Source of the DNA: Mesorhizobium japonicum MAFF 303099
GTDB lineage: Bacteria; Pseudomonadota; Alphaproteobacteria; Rhizobiales; Rhizobiaceae
Reading direction: 5' to 3'
Assembly (NCBI RefSeq): GCF_000009625.1
Contig: NC_002678.2
Span: 6,852,001 to 6,916,000, forward strand
DNA length: 64,000 nt
Shown here: positions 1 to 9,055 of the stretch, one piece after another
How the letters are laid out: the number at the start of each line of letters is the position of its first letter
Numbering within the stretch: the stretch's first letter is position 1
Made by a program: the position numbers and the translations under genes
The notes under the pieces: generated by a model
What the model was told of the DNA's origin: nothing
Databases searched by the model: none
What the model saw: the letters and a program-made list of their open reading frames with translations, nothing else

Positions 1-1472
1 CCGAGGTCGTCGCGATAGACCTGCTCGGCCTCTTGCATGTGACCCTGGTCGAGAAGCAGCGCCGCCAGCGCATGGCGGGGCGGGTGCATCCACGCCCATG
101 GCTCGGTGTAGGCGAGGTTATCATCCAGCTCGACTGCCTGGCGCAAATGGGCGTAGGCCACCTCGTGCCCGCCCTGATGGTAGGCAAGCTCGCCATCGAG
201 CAAGGCGGCACCGACGGCGAGGGAGGCGCGGGTCGGGTTGCTGAGGAAACGCCGCTCGGCTGGAATGGTCTCCATATGCCGGTGGAACCGGTCGCGCTCG
301 CGCTCGGCCTCGGCGAATTGGCCCAGCGTCGCATGCGCGACACCCTTGGCGTAATGCTGCATGGCCGCCGTCAGCACATAGAGGCCGGGCTCGTCGACCG
401 CCGGTTCGGCGATGATCTCCTGCCAGCGGCCGAAGCGCACCTGCACATGCGATTTCATCGCATGATAGCCTTCCACCGTTTGCGTCAGCTTGGGCCGGTC
501 CTGGATGGCGACCACGTCGCGCGTCACCAGGCTGCGCACCTTGTCTGCGGCCCACAGCGCCGGCCGATACTGGCCAAGGAACATGCAGGTGAACATCATC
601 AGATGCAGATCGTGGCAGCAGCCGAGCAGGTAATAGGTCGGCTCGTCGGCATAGGCGAGATAGAGGTCGTTGGCGCGAACCGCCTTTTCGCTGGCGATCT
701 TCGCCTTCTCATAGTCGCCGCACAGCACGTAGATATGCCCCGGCATGTGGTTCATGTGCCCGGCATCGGGGCACATTTCGCCGAGCCGGTCGGCCGAGCG
801 CAAGCCGCGTTCCGGCATGGTGGACATTTCCAGGAGATGGATGTGCAGATGCAGGATCGCCGGATGTTGTGCGGCACCTGCCTCGTTGGCAAGCCGGATC
901 GACCGCTCGCAAACCTCCAGGGCTTCAAGCACGTCCGAATTCGCTGCCGGTTCACCGGTCTTGAGGTTCCACAGTCGCCGCACCGTGCGCATCATCAGCG
1001 CCTCGACCAGCAGCGCCATCACATCATGGTCGTCGGGAAAATCCTGATAGACTCGCCGCATCGCGCCGGCATAGGCATCATCCCACTGTTCGAATTCCTG
1101 CGGGCTCACCCGCTGCGGCTTCTGAAAGCGAGAGGCCAACGCCTCGATCAACCGCCGCTCGACCTCGCCAGCGCCGGCCGCATGGGTGCGCGCCAGCTCG
1201 ACATGCTCGAAACAGCGTTTCGTCGCGCTGTTGGCCTCGGCCTCGCCATGTTCCTTCCAGGTCAGATTGTAGAAAGGCCCGGCGGCATAGGCGATGCCCC
1301 AATGCACCATCGCGCAGCCCGGATCCGTCTCCAGCGCCTTCTCGAAGCACTTGATGCCTTCCTCATGGTTGAAGCCGTAGCACCAGTTGAGCCCGATATC
1401 GAACCAGCGCTGGGTCTCGGTGGAACGGGTGGAGATGGGGCGGCGGTAGCTGCCGAGGTTGAAGCGGTCCAT
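1..1472 (-). CDS. Tetratricopeptide-repeat protein (C-terminus beyond the left edge)
   Basis: A minus-strand frame opens at ATG 1472 and stays open to the window edge, giving about 490 visible residues. I translated it by hand because it has no stop inside the window. It starts MDRFNLGSYRRPISTRS and contains helical pairs typical of TPR units (WFDIGLNWCYGFNHEEGI, CFEKALETDPGCAMVHWG). It also has a His-rich core with the motifs ILHLHIHLLEMS and GHMNHMPGHIY, seen in a widespread family of bacterial TPR proteins of unknown role. No signal peptide is visible, so it is probably cytosolic and serves in protein-protein contact. The family assignment is firm; the partner and process are not visible. 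A long plus-strand frame over the same bases is a shadow. Confidence 0.85.
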   Translation of the reverse strand, partial: MDRFNLGSYRRPISTRSTETQRWFDIGLNWCYGFNHEEGIKCFEKALETDPGCAMVHWGIAYAAGPFYNLTWKEHGEAEANSATKRCFEHVELARTHAAGAGEVERRLIEALASRFQKPQRVSPQEFEQWDDAYAGAMRRVYQDFPDDHDVMALLVEALMMRTVRRLWNLKTGEPAANSDVLEALEVCERSIRLANEAGAAQHPAILHLHIHLLEMSTMPERGLRSADRLGEMCPDAGHMNHMPGHIYVLCGDYEKAKIASEKAVRANDLYLAYADEPTYYLLGCCHDLHLMMFTCMFLGQYRPALWAADKVRSLVTRDVVAIQDRPKLTQTVEGYHAMKSHVQVRFGRWQEIIAEPAVDEPGLYVLTAAMQHYAKGVAHATLGQFAEAERERDRFHRHMETIPAERRFLSNPTRASLAVGAALLDGELAYHQGGHEVAYAHLRQAVELDDNLAYTEPWAWMHPPRHALAALLLDQGHMQEAEQVYRDDL

Positions 1473-1582
1473 GGGTTCTCATTCAAGGTCTGGGCGGCCG
1501 CGAGCCAAGCTCAAGGCCAGATTCCCTAGCCATCAAAGTGCGCCGAAATTTCCAGGCATGGCAAACGCCAGGACGCGCGGCC

Positions 1583-2215
1583 TTAGCCTGTCTCTTCGTT
1601 TAGCGCCTCGCTTTGCCAGCCGGCCAGCTCCGGCAGGTCGTCAAGCCAGCTTTTCTCGCTCACCAAGGCATCGCTGGCCTGCGGTACGGCCTCCGTGGCG
1701 TTTTGAATCAGCCAGTCCACCCACTTCCGATAGGCAACCGGATCAAGCTGGGGCGGCAGCACCTTGGCCTTGGCCAGCATGCGTTTGCGGAAACTGGTTT
1801 GCCTGCGCAGTTTGGTCGTCGTGAACTTGATGACCTTGCCTTGATAGTCAACCATCCAGCGGTCGCCTCCAAGACTGACAAGGCTGTCGATGGAGAAACC
1901 GGCATCAACCGGTCTATCCCGCCATGGAAGCTCGATGGCATTCTTCCTCAGATCGAGTGCCCATCGCCTATAATCGGACCCGGCGCGCTGCGGCGGCAGC
2001 ACGCCGGCCTGTTCGAGCATCTTCCTTCGGAAGGTTGGCTGCTTCTTCAACTGGCCGGTTGTGAACTCGACGCGATGCCCACGGGACTCGACGTGCCAAC
2101 GGATCCGTCCGTTGCCGACATACTTCACCAGCCTGTCGATAAGGAATTCGCCATCGGCAAGCGTCACGCAGCCCTGCTTGATGCCTTGGAGAATGAACTC
2201 GGTGTCAGTGACCAC
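1583..2215 (-). CDS. Hypothetical protein with an internally duplicated ~70-residue domain
   Basis: Product of 210 aa from a GTG start at 2215; GAGG lies 8 bases upstream and an in-frame TAG a few codons further up excludes a longer reading. The protein holds two related halves, roughly residues 25-93 and 105-175. Each runs Arg/Asp-x-W-x-V, then V-x-F-T-T-x-(Q/K)-L, then FR(K/R)xML, then VLPPQ, an aromatic and W. The C-terminal ~30 residues are acidic and unique. There is no signal peptide or membrane segment. The strand-then-helix pattern with a late Trp faintly resembles accessory regions of phage or plasmid primase-helicases, but I cannot confirm that. Function is unknown; that it is a real gene is likely because the duplicated pattern survives at protein level. 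Confidence 0.7.
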   Translation of the reverse strand: MVTDTEFILQGIKQGCVTLADGEFLIDRLVKYVGNGRIRWHVESRGHRVEFTTGQLKKQPTFRRKMLEQAGVLPPQRAGSDYRRWALDLRKNAIELPWRDRPVDAGFSIDSLVSLGGDRWMVDYQGKVIKFTTTKLRRQTSFRKRMLAKAKVLPPQLDPVAYRKWVDWLIQNATEAVPQASDALVSEKSWLDDLPELAGWQSEALNEETG

Positions 2216-2404
2216 TACGCGGCCTCGTTGAGGAAACTTCTACGGAGCTTATCCATTGGAACGCACCAGCGGCCAATCTTTTTTACACTGAAAATCTCAC
2301 CTGCTTCGGCTGCCACAAGCTCTTCCATCCTGACAAGAATGTGCAAACCGTCGTGTTACTGTCCGATGATGTCACGTCATCGATCTGATTGCGATCGAAG
2401 CAAA

Positions 2405-2800
2405 ATGGGAGAGTTCGCCACGTCCAGGATCAACCGCCGCGCCTTGCTTTTCCACTCCGGCAGCGCAGCCGTCGCCTCGACGGTTGCGGCAACGGCACAC
2501 GGCACAGGATCGCCGGGCCGAGACCAGGAACCGTCCGATAGATTGCGGGAGCTGATTGAGGCGCACAGGACGGCATACGCTGCGTTCGGCAAGGCGCTGC
2601 ACGACACAGGCGGCGGCGACTCCGACAGAGCCAGCCGGGAGGAGGAAAAGGCGCTGCTCGCCATCTGCGGCTACGCCGCGGTCGAGGAAGGCGATCGCCT
2701 GGCCAAGGCCAGATATCTTTTGGAGATTGAGGCGCGCGGCGAACTCGACCTCCCGGAGCATATGCAGGCCGTCCTTCGATCGACGATGTGGAAGGGATGA
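2405..2800 (+). CDS. Hypothetical small protein with Tat-like N-terminus
   Basis: Product of 131 aa from ATG 2405, inside a longer open frame whose upstream part overlaps the opposite gene and is not coding. The N-terminus reads MGEFATSRINRRALLF followed by a small-residue hydrophobic stretch (SGSAAVASTVAATA). That is the layout of a twin-arginine signal, although the motif is only RR without a full S-RR-x-F-L-K. The remainder (about residues 40-131) is a charged helical region with DRLRELIEAHRTAYAAFGKAL and ICGYAAVEEGDRLAKARYLLE. The ribosome-binding site is weak (GAAGCAAA). I recognise no family; it resembles small rhizobial proteins of unknown role. Codon use matches neighbours. Confidence 0.6.
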   Translation: MGEFATSRINRRALLFHSGSAAVASTVAATAHGTGSPGRDQEPSDRLRELIEAHRTAYAAFGKALHDTGGGDSDRASREEEKALLAICGYAAVEEGDRLAKARYLLEIEARGELDLPEHMQAVLRSTMWKG

Positions 2801-2930
2801 GGCGACCCGCGCAATCACGACAATGTCATCGCGCTGATGCGCGCGGCGGTCCCGGGCTACATAAGTCATGTCGCGCCGGCAGCCTCGCGGTCCGACTCGA
2901 ACCTTTTAGCCGGCAGGTTTGCAGCCTGCC

Positions 2931-3311
2931 CTACGCCGGCTTGGCGTATTGCTCGGCGCTCATGACCTCGATGCAGACGAAGCGTTCGTTGCCTTCCACC
3001 CAGGCGTCGTGGCCGGGCGGGATCGTATAGGACGTACCCTTCGTGAACGTTTTTTGAGTTCCGTCATTCATCTTGACGGTGATGGTTCCGGAAACGACGT
3101 AGCCGACATGCGATACCTGACAGCTATCCGTCTTGACGACCGGCTTCACGCATTCGGACCATTTCCATCCCGGCTCCATATTGAGCCGTCCGAGCGTAAA
3201 GCCTGGAAGCCGCACCACCTCGACGCGTGTCTTGTTGGGCGAGCGAACTTCATCCGGGTTGTCGTGAGATTTGGATTCAAATTTGGTGACATTCATTCCA
3301 CCATCGGCCAT
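2931..3311 (-). CDS. Cupin-domain protein
   Basis: Product of 126 aa. The start is ATG 3311, chosen because GGAGG sits 5 bases upstream; the frame could open 16 codons earlier but without a comparable site. The sequence fits a single-domain RmlC-like cupin: first motif region MEPGWKWSECVKP (about residue 45), HVGYVVSGTITVKM, then the second motif region YTIPPGHDAWVEGNERFVCIE (split here across two strands). The usual metal-binding His set is only partly present, with one His in HVGYVVSG and one in PPGHDAW, so metal binding is uncertain. It may be a small-molecule sensor or enzyme. It stands alone, facing the tRNA gene on the same strand. Confidence 0.8.
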   Translation of the reverse strand: MADGGMNVTKFESKSHDNPDEVRSPNKTRVEVVRLPGFTLGRLNMEPGWKWSECVKPVVKTDSCQVSHVGYVVSGTITVKMNDGTQKTFTKGTSYTIPPGHDAWVEGNERFVCIEVMSAEQYAKPA

Positions 3312-3483
3312 GGCATCCTCCCATACGCGACGCGGAGCCCGATGCTGGCACCTTTCCATTATATTAGCAATTGCTTTTATATGTTGCGAAGGTCGACCAC
3401 AGCTGCGCTCACCACCTAAACTGGTGCCTACAGCAGGACACTGAATTCTGTATAAGCGGCTGATATTAGTCGGAAATAAAGAA

Positions 3484-3557
3484 TGGCTGGGGAACCTGGA
3501 TTCGAACCAGGACTAACGGAGTCAGAGTCCGTGGGTCTACCGTTAACCTATTCCCCA
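3484..3557 (-). tRNA. tRNA-Gln, anticodon CTG
   Basis: The minus strand reads TGGGGAATAGG at its 5' end and finishes TTCCCCAGCCA, so the 7-bp acceptor stem closes and the CCA tail is encoded. The anticodon stem-loop ACGGA-CTCTGAC-TCCGT gives anticodon CTG, and the T arm CCTGG-TTCGAAT-CCAGG is perfect. The length is 74 nt including CCA. The leading T-G acceptor pair context is typical of glutamine tRNAs. Confidence 0.97.
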
Positions 3558-3561
3558 GCAA

Positions 3562-3580
3562 GCGCGGTCATGAACCGCGC
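3562..3580. repeat. Short perfect inverted repeat next to the tRNA 5' end
   Basis: GCGCGGT-catga-ACCGCGC forms a 7-bp GC stem five bases upstream of the mature tRNA-Gln 5' end (on the tRNA strand). It would lie in the 5' leader of the precursor or in the promoter. Its role is not known; no T-tract follows on either strand. Confidence 0.4.
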
Positions 3581-3726
3581 GGGCCGAACGGCTGAGCCGC
3601 TTGAGCGCTGCCTTGTAGCCGCCAGCGGAAAATAGTCAAGCCTGCTCTGCGGTTCAACGCTACGTTTTGACAGCTGGTTTCATACGTCGGGGTTCAGGTG
3701 CGCGGGCACAAAATCCGATCCGCGCC

Positions 3727-4659
3727 TCAGCTCTCCGTCCGGCTGAACTGCGAACGCTCGAAGAACAGCACCACGCCCAGCCCCAGAATCAGCGGGATGA
3801 TCAGATAAAACAGCCGGAACACCACCAGCGCCGCCAGCACGCCGACCGGCTCCATGTCGGAAAGGCCGGCCAGGAACACCACCTCGAACACGCCGAGTCC
3901 GCCCGGTGCATGCGAGATCTGGGCGACCGAGAAGGAGACGAGGAAAACGCCGAGCACGACGAAATAGCCGGGATTGTGCGCCTCGGGCAGGGCGAAGAAG
4001 ATGATCGCCGCTGCGGCAATCAGTTCGATCGGGCCGATCAGCAATTGCCTGGAGACGATCGGCAGTGCCGGATAGTGCAGCTGGAAGCTGGCGATCTTCA
4101 GCGGGCGCAGATGCAGCCAGCTGCCGAAGATGTAAGCGGCGACGAGGAGCAGCATCGCGATGCCCGCCGCTTCCGACAGGCCATGATGGGCGATGCCAGA
4201 AAAGCGGTCCATGATCTGAGGCTCGAACACCAGCACGAGGCCGGAGGCGAGAATCGTCGACAGCACGAAGGTGATCCAGCAGATCGCCACCAACACGCCG
4301 ACATCCTGGCCGGTCAGGCCCCTTGTGCCATAGGCGCGGTAGCGGATGACGGCGCCAGAAAACACCGAGCCGCCAATATTGTGCGACAGCGCATAGGTGG
4401 TGAAGGAACACAGCGTCACGAACAGCCACGACACACGCTTGCCGATATGCAGCAGAGCGATGTGGTCGTAGCCGGCGAGCGCGGCATAGGCGATGACGGA
4501 ACTCAGCGCCGCCAGCACCCAGCCGCGGCTAGGGATGGCAGCGAGCCCATCCCAGACATCGTCGAGCGAAATGCCGCGCAGTTCGTGCCAGAGCAGCAAC
4601 AGCGAGAAGATCACCGCGGCGATGCCGACGACCGGCCAGAAATAGCGTCTCCAGTTCAT
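3727..4659 (-). CDS. UPF0104 / lysylphosphatidylglycerol synthase-type transmembrane protein
   Basis: Product of 310 aa from ATG 4659, an inner-membrane protein with about eight hydrophobic segments beginning at residue 8 (YFWPVVGIAAVIFSLLLL). The pattern matches the flippase-like N-terminal domain of MprF/LpiA proteins and free-standing YbhN-type proteins: SHNIGGSVFSGAVIRYRAYGTRGL near residue 90 (read as two pieces) and HAPGGLGVFEVVFLAGL near residue 250. The glycines and the PGGLG-x-FE signature are the diagnostic parts. The aminoacyl-transferase domain of full MprF is absent, so it probably moves a lipid or lipid-linked substrate rather than making lysyl-PG. It is monocistronic in this window. 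Confidence 0.85.
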   Translation of the reverse strand: MNWRRYFWPVVGIAAVIFSLLLLWHELRGISLDDVWDGLAAIPSRGWVLAALSSVIAYAALAGYDHIALLHIGKRVSWLFVTLCSFTTYALSHNIGGSVFSGAVIRYRAYGTRGLTGQDVGVLVAICWITFVLSTILASGLVLVFEPQIMDRFSGIAHHGLSEAAGIAMLLLVAAYIFGSWLHLRPLKIASFQLHYPALPIVSRQLLIGPIELIAAAAIIFFALPEAHNPGYFVVLGVFLVSFSVAQISHAPGGLGVFEVVFLAGLSDMEPVGVLAALVVFRLFYLIIPLILGLGVVLFFERSQFSRTES

Positions 4660-5071
4660 TGCCTGACTGCCATGCGTTGCCTGTCCGCTTCCTTTTCGCT
4701 TGATGGTGGGAGGCCGGCTGTCCGGTGACTTCCATTCATTTCAGAAATGCCTCATTGAAGCCGGCTATTCAACAGCGAACACTTGTCGCGCCGGCCGCCG
4801 GCAAGATCTGCCCGCAGCGAAGGCGGCGCAAACGGCAGGGATGAGGCATCGGCTTCGACGAGACTCGTCTTCGCCGGCGTCCGCGCTACCAATCCAGCCT
4901 TGCGGGTACATTACGCGGTAGCGCAAAAAGGCCGTCCGCGCCCGGCCGGCAAAATTCGGCATGCGGCTCTTGGTGATCGGCCACGGCACTGTTAGTCTGG
5001 CGGCAACTTGAAACATGCCAAAGCGCCTGCTGCGTCCTTCACCGGTTCGCGCGGCGCCGGAAGGAACGACA
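4660..5071. other. Intergenic region upstream of ppx, no gene seen
   Basis: About 410 bases between the divergent UPF0104 gene and ppx. It must hold both promoters. Short frames on both strands have no convincing start site or protein character. I see no strong hairpin or operator palindrome. Confidence 0.5.
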
Positions 5072-6433
5072 GTGGAAGACCGCGACACCGGCGCAGGCGC
5101 GTCGGAGGTGGGCGCGTCCAGCGCTTCCCCAGGGCCACCAGGCTCGGGGACAGCCGGTTGGCAGCAACGCCGCCCGACGGAGCAGCGCTCCGCCGGTGGG
5201 CAGGCGGGTGGCGACGCGACCCCTCACCAGAAGGGCAAGCCCAAAAAGCGGCGCAAGCGAAGGCGCGGGCGCAAGGTTTTTGCGCGCGACGAGACGCAGG
5301 GCAATCGATCGCCGGTGCCAGGCCAGGCCGCTGTTCCGGCTTTGGAGGCGAAGCAGCCGACGGCGCCAGCAATCTCCGCCACCGCTCCCGCGCCACGCCC
5401 CGAACAGGGCACGCGCCGGCCGCCTGTGCATGAACTACCGGTCTTCGCGGCCCTCGACCTCGGCACCAACAATTGCCGGCTGCTGGTCGCCGTTCCCACA
5501 CGGCATGGCCAGTTCCGCGTCATCGACGCCTTCTCACGCATCGTCAGGCTGGGCGAGGGGCTCACCGCCAATGGCCGGCTCGGCCAGCCGGCGATGGACC
5601 GCGCCGTCGAGGCGCTGAAGGTCTGCGGTGACAAATTACGCAGCCGCAAGATCAGGAAGGCCAGGCTGATCGCCACGGAAGCCTGCCGCTCGGCCGAGAA
5701 CGGCGTCGAATTCCTCGAACGCGTCGAGCGCGAGGCCGGCCTGAAGCTCGAGATCATCGACCGCCAGACCGAGGCGCGGCTGGCGGTGTCAGGCTGCGGC
5801 TCGCTGGTCGAGCGCGACACGCAGGGCGTCGTCCTGTTCGACATCGGCGGCGGCTCTTCGGAGATCGCGCTGATCGATCTCACCGGCCGCCGCTCGCCGC
5901 GGCTCGCCAACCATATCGTCTCGTGGACGTCGCTGCCGGTCGGCGTCGTCTCCTTGGCCGAGCGCTTTGGTGGCCGTACCGTGACGCGCGAGATCTTCAA
6001 CGCCATGGTCGACGACGTCGCCGGCCGTTTGGCGAGTTTTGACGGCCGCGACCGGCTGAGCCACCTCAAGGCCAGCCCGAATTTTCATCTGCTCGGCACG
6101 TCCGGCACGGTGACGACGCTGGCCGGCGTTCACCTCGATCTGGAGCGCTACGACCGGCGTCGGGTCGATGGGCTGTGGATGGACCGCGACAGCGTCGATC
6201 GCATGGTGGAGAGGCTGGTCGGCTGGGATTTCCAGCAGCGCTGCGCCAACCCTTGCATCGGTGCGGACCGCGCCGATCTGGTGCTGGCCGGCTGTGCGAT
6301 CCTCGAAGCGATCCGCGCCGTCTGGCCGTCGGAGCGGCTGCGCGTCGCCGACCGTGGCCTGCGCGAAGGCATATTGAGCGAGCTGATGGCCGATGACGGC
6401 GTCTGGCGCAATGATGGGCGTGGCCGACAATGA
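5072..6433 (+). CDS. ppx: Exopolyphosphatase / guanosine pentaphosphatase family
   Basis: I chose GTG 5072 because GGAAGGA lies six bases upstream; an ATG at 5015 is in frame and would add 19 residues but has no good site. From GTG the protein is 453 aa. About 125 N-terminal residues are low-complexity (Gly, Ala, Pro, Ser) and include a strongly basic patch [11 protein letters not shown]. The Ppx/GppA fold then begins at [18 protein letters not shown] (phosphate-1 loop) and includes [11 protein letters not shown], the catalytic-region EARLAVSG, and the second loop [17 protein letters not shown]. The enzyme removes terminal phosphate from polyphosphate or pppGpp. It overlaps rlmE by four bases (ATGA), so the two are translationally coupled. 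The basic extension is not part of the core family. Confidence 0.92.
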   Translation: MEDRDTGAGASEVGASSASPGPPGSGTAGWQQRRPTEQRSAGGQAGGDATPHQKGKPKKRRKRRRGRKVFARDETQGNRSPVPGQAAVPALEAKQPTAPAISATAPAPRPEQGTRRPPVHELPVFAALDLGTNNCRLLVAVPTRHGQFRVIDAFSRIVRLGEGLTANGRLGQPAMDRAVEALKVCGDKLRSRKIRKARLIATEACRSAENGVEFLERVEREAGLKLEIIDRQTEARLAVSGCGSLVERDTQGVVLFDIGGGSSEIALIDLTGRRSPRLANHIVSWTSLPVGVVSLAERFGGRTVTREIFNAMVDDVAGRLASFDGRDRLSHLKASPNFHLLGTSGTVTTLAGVHLDLERYDRRRVDGLWMDRDSVDRMVERLVGWDFQQRCANPCIGADRADLVLAGCAILEAIRAVWPSERLRVADRGLREGILSELMADDGVWRNDGRGRQ

Positions 6434-7227
6434 CCAAGAAACCGGAAAATCCAGGATCGGCCGGCATTCGCGTGCTGAAGACGCGGATCAAGAAAAAGAG
6501 TGGCCTGAAGGAATCGTCGCGCCGTTGGCTGCAGCGCCACATCAACGATCCCTATGTCCAGCGCTCGAAGGCTGACGGCTATCGCTCGCGCGCGGCCTAC
6601 AAGCTGATCGAGATCGACGACAAGCACCATCTGCTGAAGCCCGGCATGAAGGTGATCGACCTGGGTGCCGCCCCCGGCGGCTGGTGCCAGGTCGCTGCCG
6701 CGCGCACGAAATCGACGGCGGAAAATCCGCATGTCGTCGGCATAGACTATCTGGAAATGGACGCCGTGCCCGGCGCGCCGGTGCTGTTGATGGATTTCCT
6801 CGATCCGGATGCGCCGCAAAAGCTCGCCGAGGCGTTGGGTGGGAACCCGGATGTCGTGTTGTCCGACATGGCGGCACCCACCACCGGCCACAAGCGAACC
6901 GACCACATCCGCACCATGCATCTGTGCGAAGTGGCGGCAGATTTCGCGCTGTCGGTCCTGAAACCGGGCGGCCATTTCCTCGCCAAGACTTTTCAGGGCG
7001 GCGCCGAGAACGAACTGCTCTCCATGCTCAAGAAGAATTTCCGCTCCGTCCACCACGTCAAGCCGCCGGCCTCGCGTGATGAATCGGTCGAGCTTTATCT
7101 GTTGGCGAAGGATTTTAAGGGGCGAGAGGCCGGTCCGCCGTCAGGCGGATCGGAACGTCCGGTGGACGTTTCGAAGGACTTGAGCGCCCGGAGCGATAGC
7201 GAAGGGCCGGGCGACGCCGAAGGCTGA
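6430..7227 (+). CDS. rlmE: 23S rRNA (uridine-2552-2'-O)-methyltransferase RlmE/FtsJ
   Basis: Product of 265 aa from ATG 6430, overlapping the ppx stop. The SAM-dependent FtsJ fold is clear: [13 protein letters not shown] (first catalytic Lys), [16 protein letters not shown] (SAM loop), [13 protein letters not shown] (catalytic Asp), FLAKTFQGG (second Lys) and [11 protein letters not shown] near the end of the fold. It methylates U2552 in the 23S A-loop late in 50S assembly. A basic N-terminal tail ([15 protein letters not shown]) suits rRNA binding. The last ~35 residues (after LLAKDFKG) are not part of the family; they are translated from the first copy of a palindromic intergenic repeat that recurs directly downstream, so the C-terminus was extended by read-through into repeat DNA. 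Confidence 0.95.
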   Translation: MTKKPENPGSAGIRVLKTRIKKKSGLKESSRRWLQRHINDPYVQRSKADGYRSRAAYKLIEIDDKHHLLKPGMKVIDLGAAPGGWCQVAAARTKSTAENPHVVGIDYLEMDAVPGAPVLLMDFLDPDAPQKLAEALGGNPDVVLSDMAAPTTGHKRTDHIRTMHLCEVAADFALSVLKPGGHFLAKTFQGGAENELLSMLKKNFRSVHHVKPPASRDESVELYLLAKDFKGREAGPPSGGSERPVDVSKDLSARSDSEGPGDAEG

Positions 7228-7335
7228 TCGGCCTGCCAACTTCCGATCCGCCGTCAGGCGGATCGGAACATCCAGTGGAACGTTCCGAAGGACTGGAGCG
7301 CCCGGAGCGATAGCGATGGGCCGGGGACGCCGAAC
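7132..7335. repeat. Tandem pair of ~91-bp palindromic repeats, period 113 bp
   Basis: Copy 1 (7132-7222) and copy 2 (7245-7335) share a long run including the 8-bp palindrome GATCCGCC-gtca-GGCGGATC and a second imperfect palindrome around CCRGTGGA, then GCGCCCGGAGCGATAGCGA. Copy 1 is inside the rlmE frame, copy 2 is intergenic before the convergent MFS gene. The palindromes could act as RNA hairpins or a terminator. Confidence 0.8.
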
Positions 7336-7349
7336 CCTAAGCGGACCGC

Positions 7350-8771
7350 CTACTCGCCTGGCGACCTCGCCGGTTCCAGCGTCTTGGGCGTGGTCAACCG
7401 GCCATGGCCGGAGACGGCATTGCCGGCATCGGGCGCCAGCCGCATGAATGACAGCGACGCCGCTGCCGATACCGCCGCCACGATGAAGAAGGCGATGTGG
7501 AAATCGCCCAGCATCAGCGGGCCGCCATGGATCGACGTCGAGACTTCCAGAATGCCGCCGGCGAGCGCCACGCCGAGCGCGATCGACAGCTGCTGGAACA
7601 CCGCCGTGATCGGCGTTGCCTTGCTGGTGTCTTCGGCCGACACTTCGGCATAGGAGAGAGCGTTGACGCCGGTGAAGAACATCGAGCGGATGAAGCCGCC
7701 GACCAGCAATATGGCCAGCATCAGCACATAGGGTGTTTCGGGGGTGAAGAGGCCGTAGATGGCGATCGATGCGGCGGCGACCAGCGAGCCGATGATCAGC
7801 ACGCGGCGGAAGCCGGCAACGCGAAAAATCAGCGCGGTGACGAATTTCATGCCGATCGCGCCGACCGCCGAGACAAAGGTGATCATGCCGGACTGGAAGG
7901 GCGTCAGCCCGAAGCCGATCTGGAACATCAGCGGCAGCAGGAACGGCACCGCCCCGATGCCGATGCGAAACAGCGAGCCGCCAAGCACCGATGAGCGGAA
8001 CACCTGGTTGCGGAACAGCTCGAGCGCCAGCAGCGGATTTTTGGCGCGGCGCGCGTGCATGAGGTAAAGCGCGCCCGACAGCAGCCCGACCCCAACGGTG
8101 ATGAAGCCGGTCGCCGGCGGCAGATAGGGCAGGCTGACCACCGACAGGCCGAACACGACGCCGGATGCCGCAAGCCCGCTCAGCACGAAGCCAATGAAGT
8201 CGAGCGGCGGCGTCTCCATCGATTCGGTTTCCGGCAGGAAGCGCGTCGCCAGCCAGATGCCGACCAGGCCGATCGGCACATTGATCAGGAAGATCCAGTG
8301 CCAGGTGAAATAGGTGGTGATGAAGCCGCCGATCGGCGGGCCGACCAGCGGTCCGACCAATGCGGGAACGGTCAGCCAGGACATTGCGGCTACCAGATCG
8401 CTCTTGGGCGTGGCCCGCACCAGCACCAGGCGCCCGACCGGCGTCATCATGGCGCCGCCAATGCCTTGCAGGAAGCGCGACACCACGAAGGCCGGCAGCG
8501 AACCAGACAGGGCGCAGGCGACCGAACCGACGATAAAGACCGCAATCGCGGCGCGGAAAATGTTCTTGGCGCCGAAGCGGTCGGCCATCCAGCCGCTGAT
8601 GGGAATGAAGATCGCCAGCGACACCAGATAGGCCGTCAGCGCCAGTTTGAGCGCGATCGGGCTGGTGTGAATGTCGATGGCGATCGCCGGCAGCGATGTC
8701 GCGATGACGGTCGAATCCATGTTTTCCATGAACAATGCGACCGCCAGGATCAGCGGAATGGTGCGATTCAC
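7350..8771 (-). CDS. MFS drug-efflux transporter, DHA2 (EmrB/QacA) type
   Basis: Product of 473 aa, apparently from a GTG at 8771 (MNRTIPLILAVALFMENMDS), with no ATG close by and no strong ribosome-binding site. Some 13-14 hydrophobic segments are visible. Motifs fit the 14-TM drug:H+ antiporter branch: the ENMDSTVIATSLPAI element in helix 1, GWMADRFGAKNIF (motif A after helix 2), LQGIGGAMMTPVGRLVLVR (motif B region), VGPPIGGFI (motif C) and FLINVPIGLVGIW. It likely exports hydrophobic toxic compounds. It is convergent with rlmE and has no adjacent TetR regulator or membrane-fusion partner, so specificity cannot be inferred. Confidence 0.88.
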   Translation of the reverse strand: MNRTIPLILAVALFMENMDSTVIATSLPAIAIDIHTSPIALKLALTAYLVSLAIFIPISGWMADRFGAKNIFRAAIAVFIVGSVACALSGSLPAFVVSRFLQGIGGAMMTPVGRLVLVRATPKSDLVAAMSWLTVPALVGPLVGPPIGGFITTYFTWHWIFLINVPIGLVGIWLATRFLPETESMETPPLDFIGFVLSGLAASGVVFGLSVVSLPYLPPATGFITVGVGLLSGALYLMHARRAKNPLLALELFRNQVFRSSVLGGSLFRIGIGAVPFLLPLMFQIGFGLTPFQSGMITFVSAVGAIGMKFVTALIFRVAGFRRVLIIGSLVAAASIAIYGLFTPETPYVLMLAILLVGGFIRSMFFTGVNALSYAEVSAEDTSKATPITAVFQQLSIALGVALAGGILEVSTSIHGGPLMLGDFHIAFFIVAAVSAAASLSFMRLAPDAGNAVSGHGRLTTPKTLEPARSPGE

Positions 8772-9055
8772 GAGCGTGACCGTTTCAAATCTTCTCGTCG
8801 GTCGGGGGCGAACCGATATACGGGGCGGTTATCATGGCTGGACACCGATGTCGTGTTAAATTGCTGTCACTTTTGTGCGACCGCAACCACGGGTGGCACA
8901 ATCAAATGGTCGAAGACGCTGTTGTGCAATGCAACGATCGGCTTTTCATCCGCGCCGCGACGTGTTACCAGCCAGCGCCAATCCTGAAAGGGAAGATGAG
9001 AGTCGGCGCTGTCCATTCCGGTCCAGCGCTTTTTCCGCATTCTAAAGGGCTGGCC

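Noticed and set aside
33..1529. A 498-codon plus-strand frame over the left edge
   Set aside because: It is the antisense of a TPR gene with much better protein character (TPR helices, HMPGHIY motif); the plus-strand product is His/Arg-rich without domains.
3667..4728. A 353-codon plus-strand frame rich in Asp, Gln and Arg
   Set aside because: Antisense shadow of the UPF0104 membrane protein; its composition is the usual reverse reading of hydrophobic codons.
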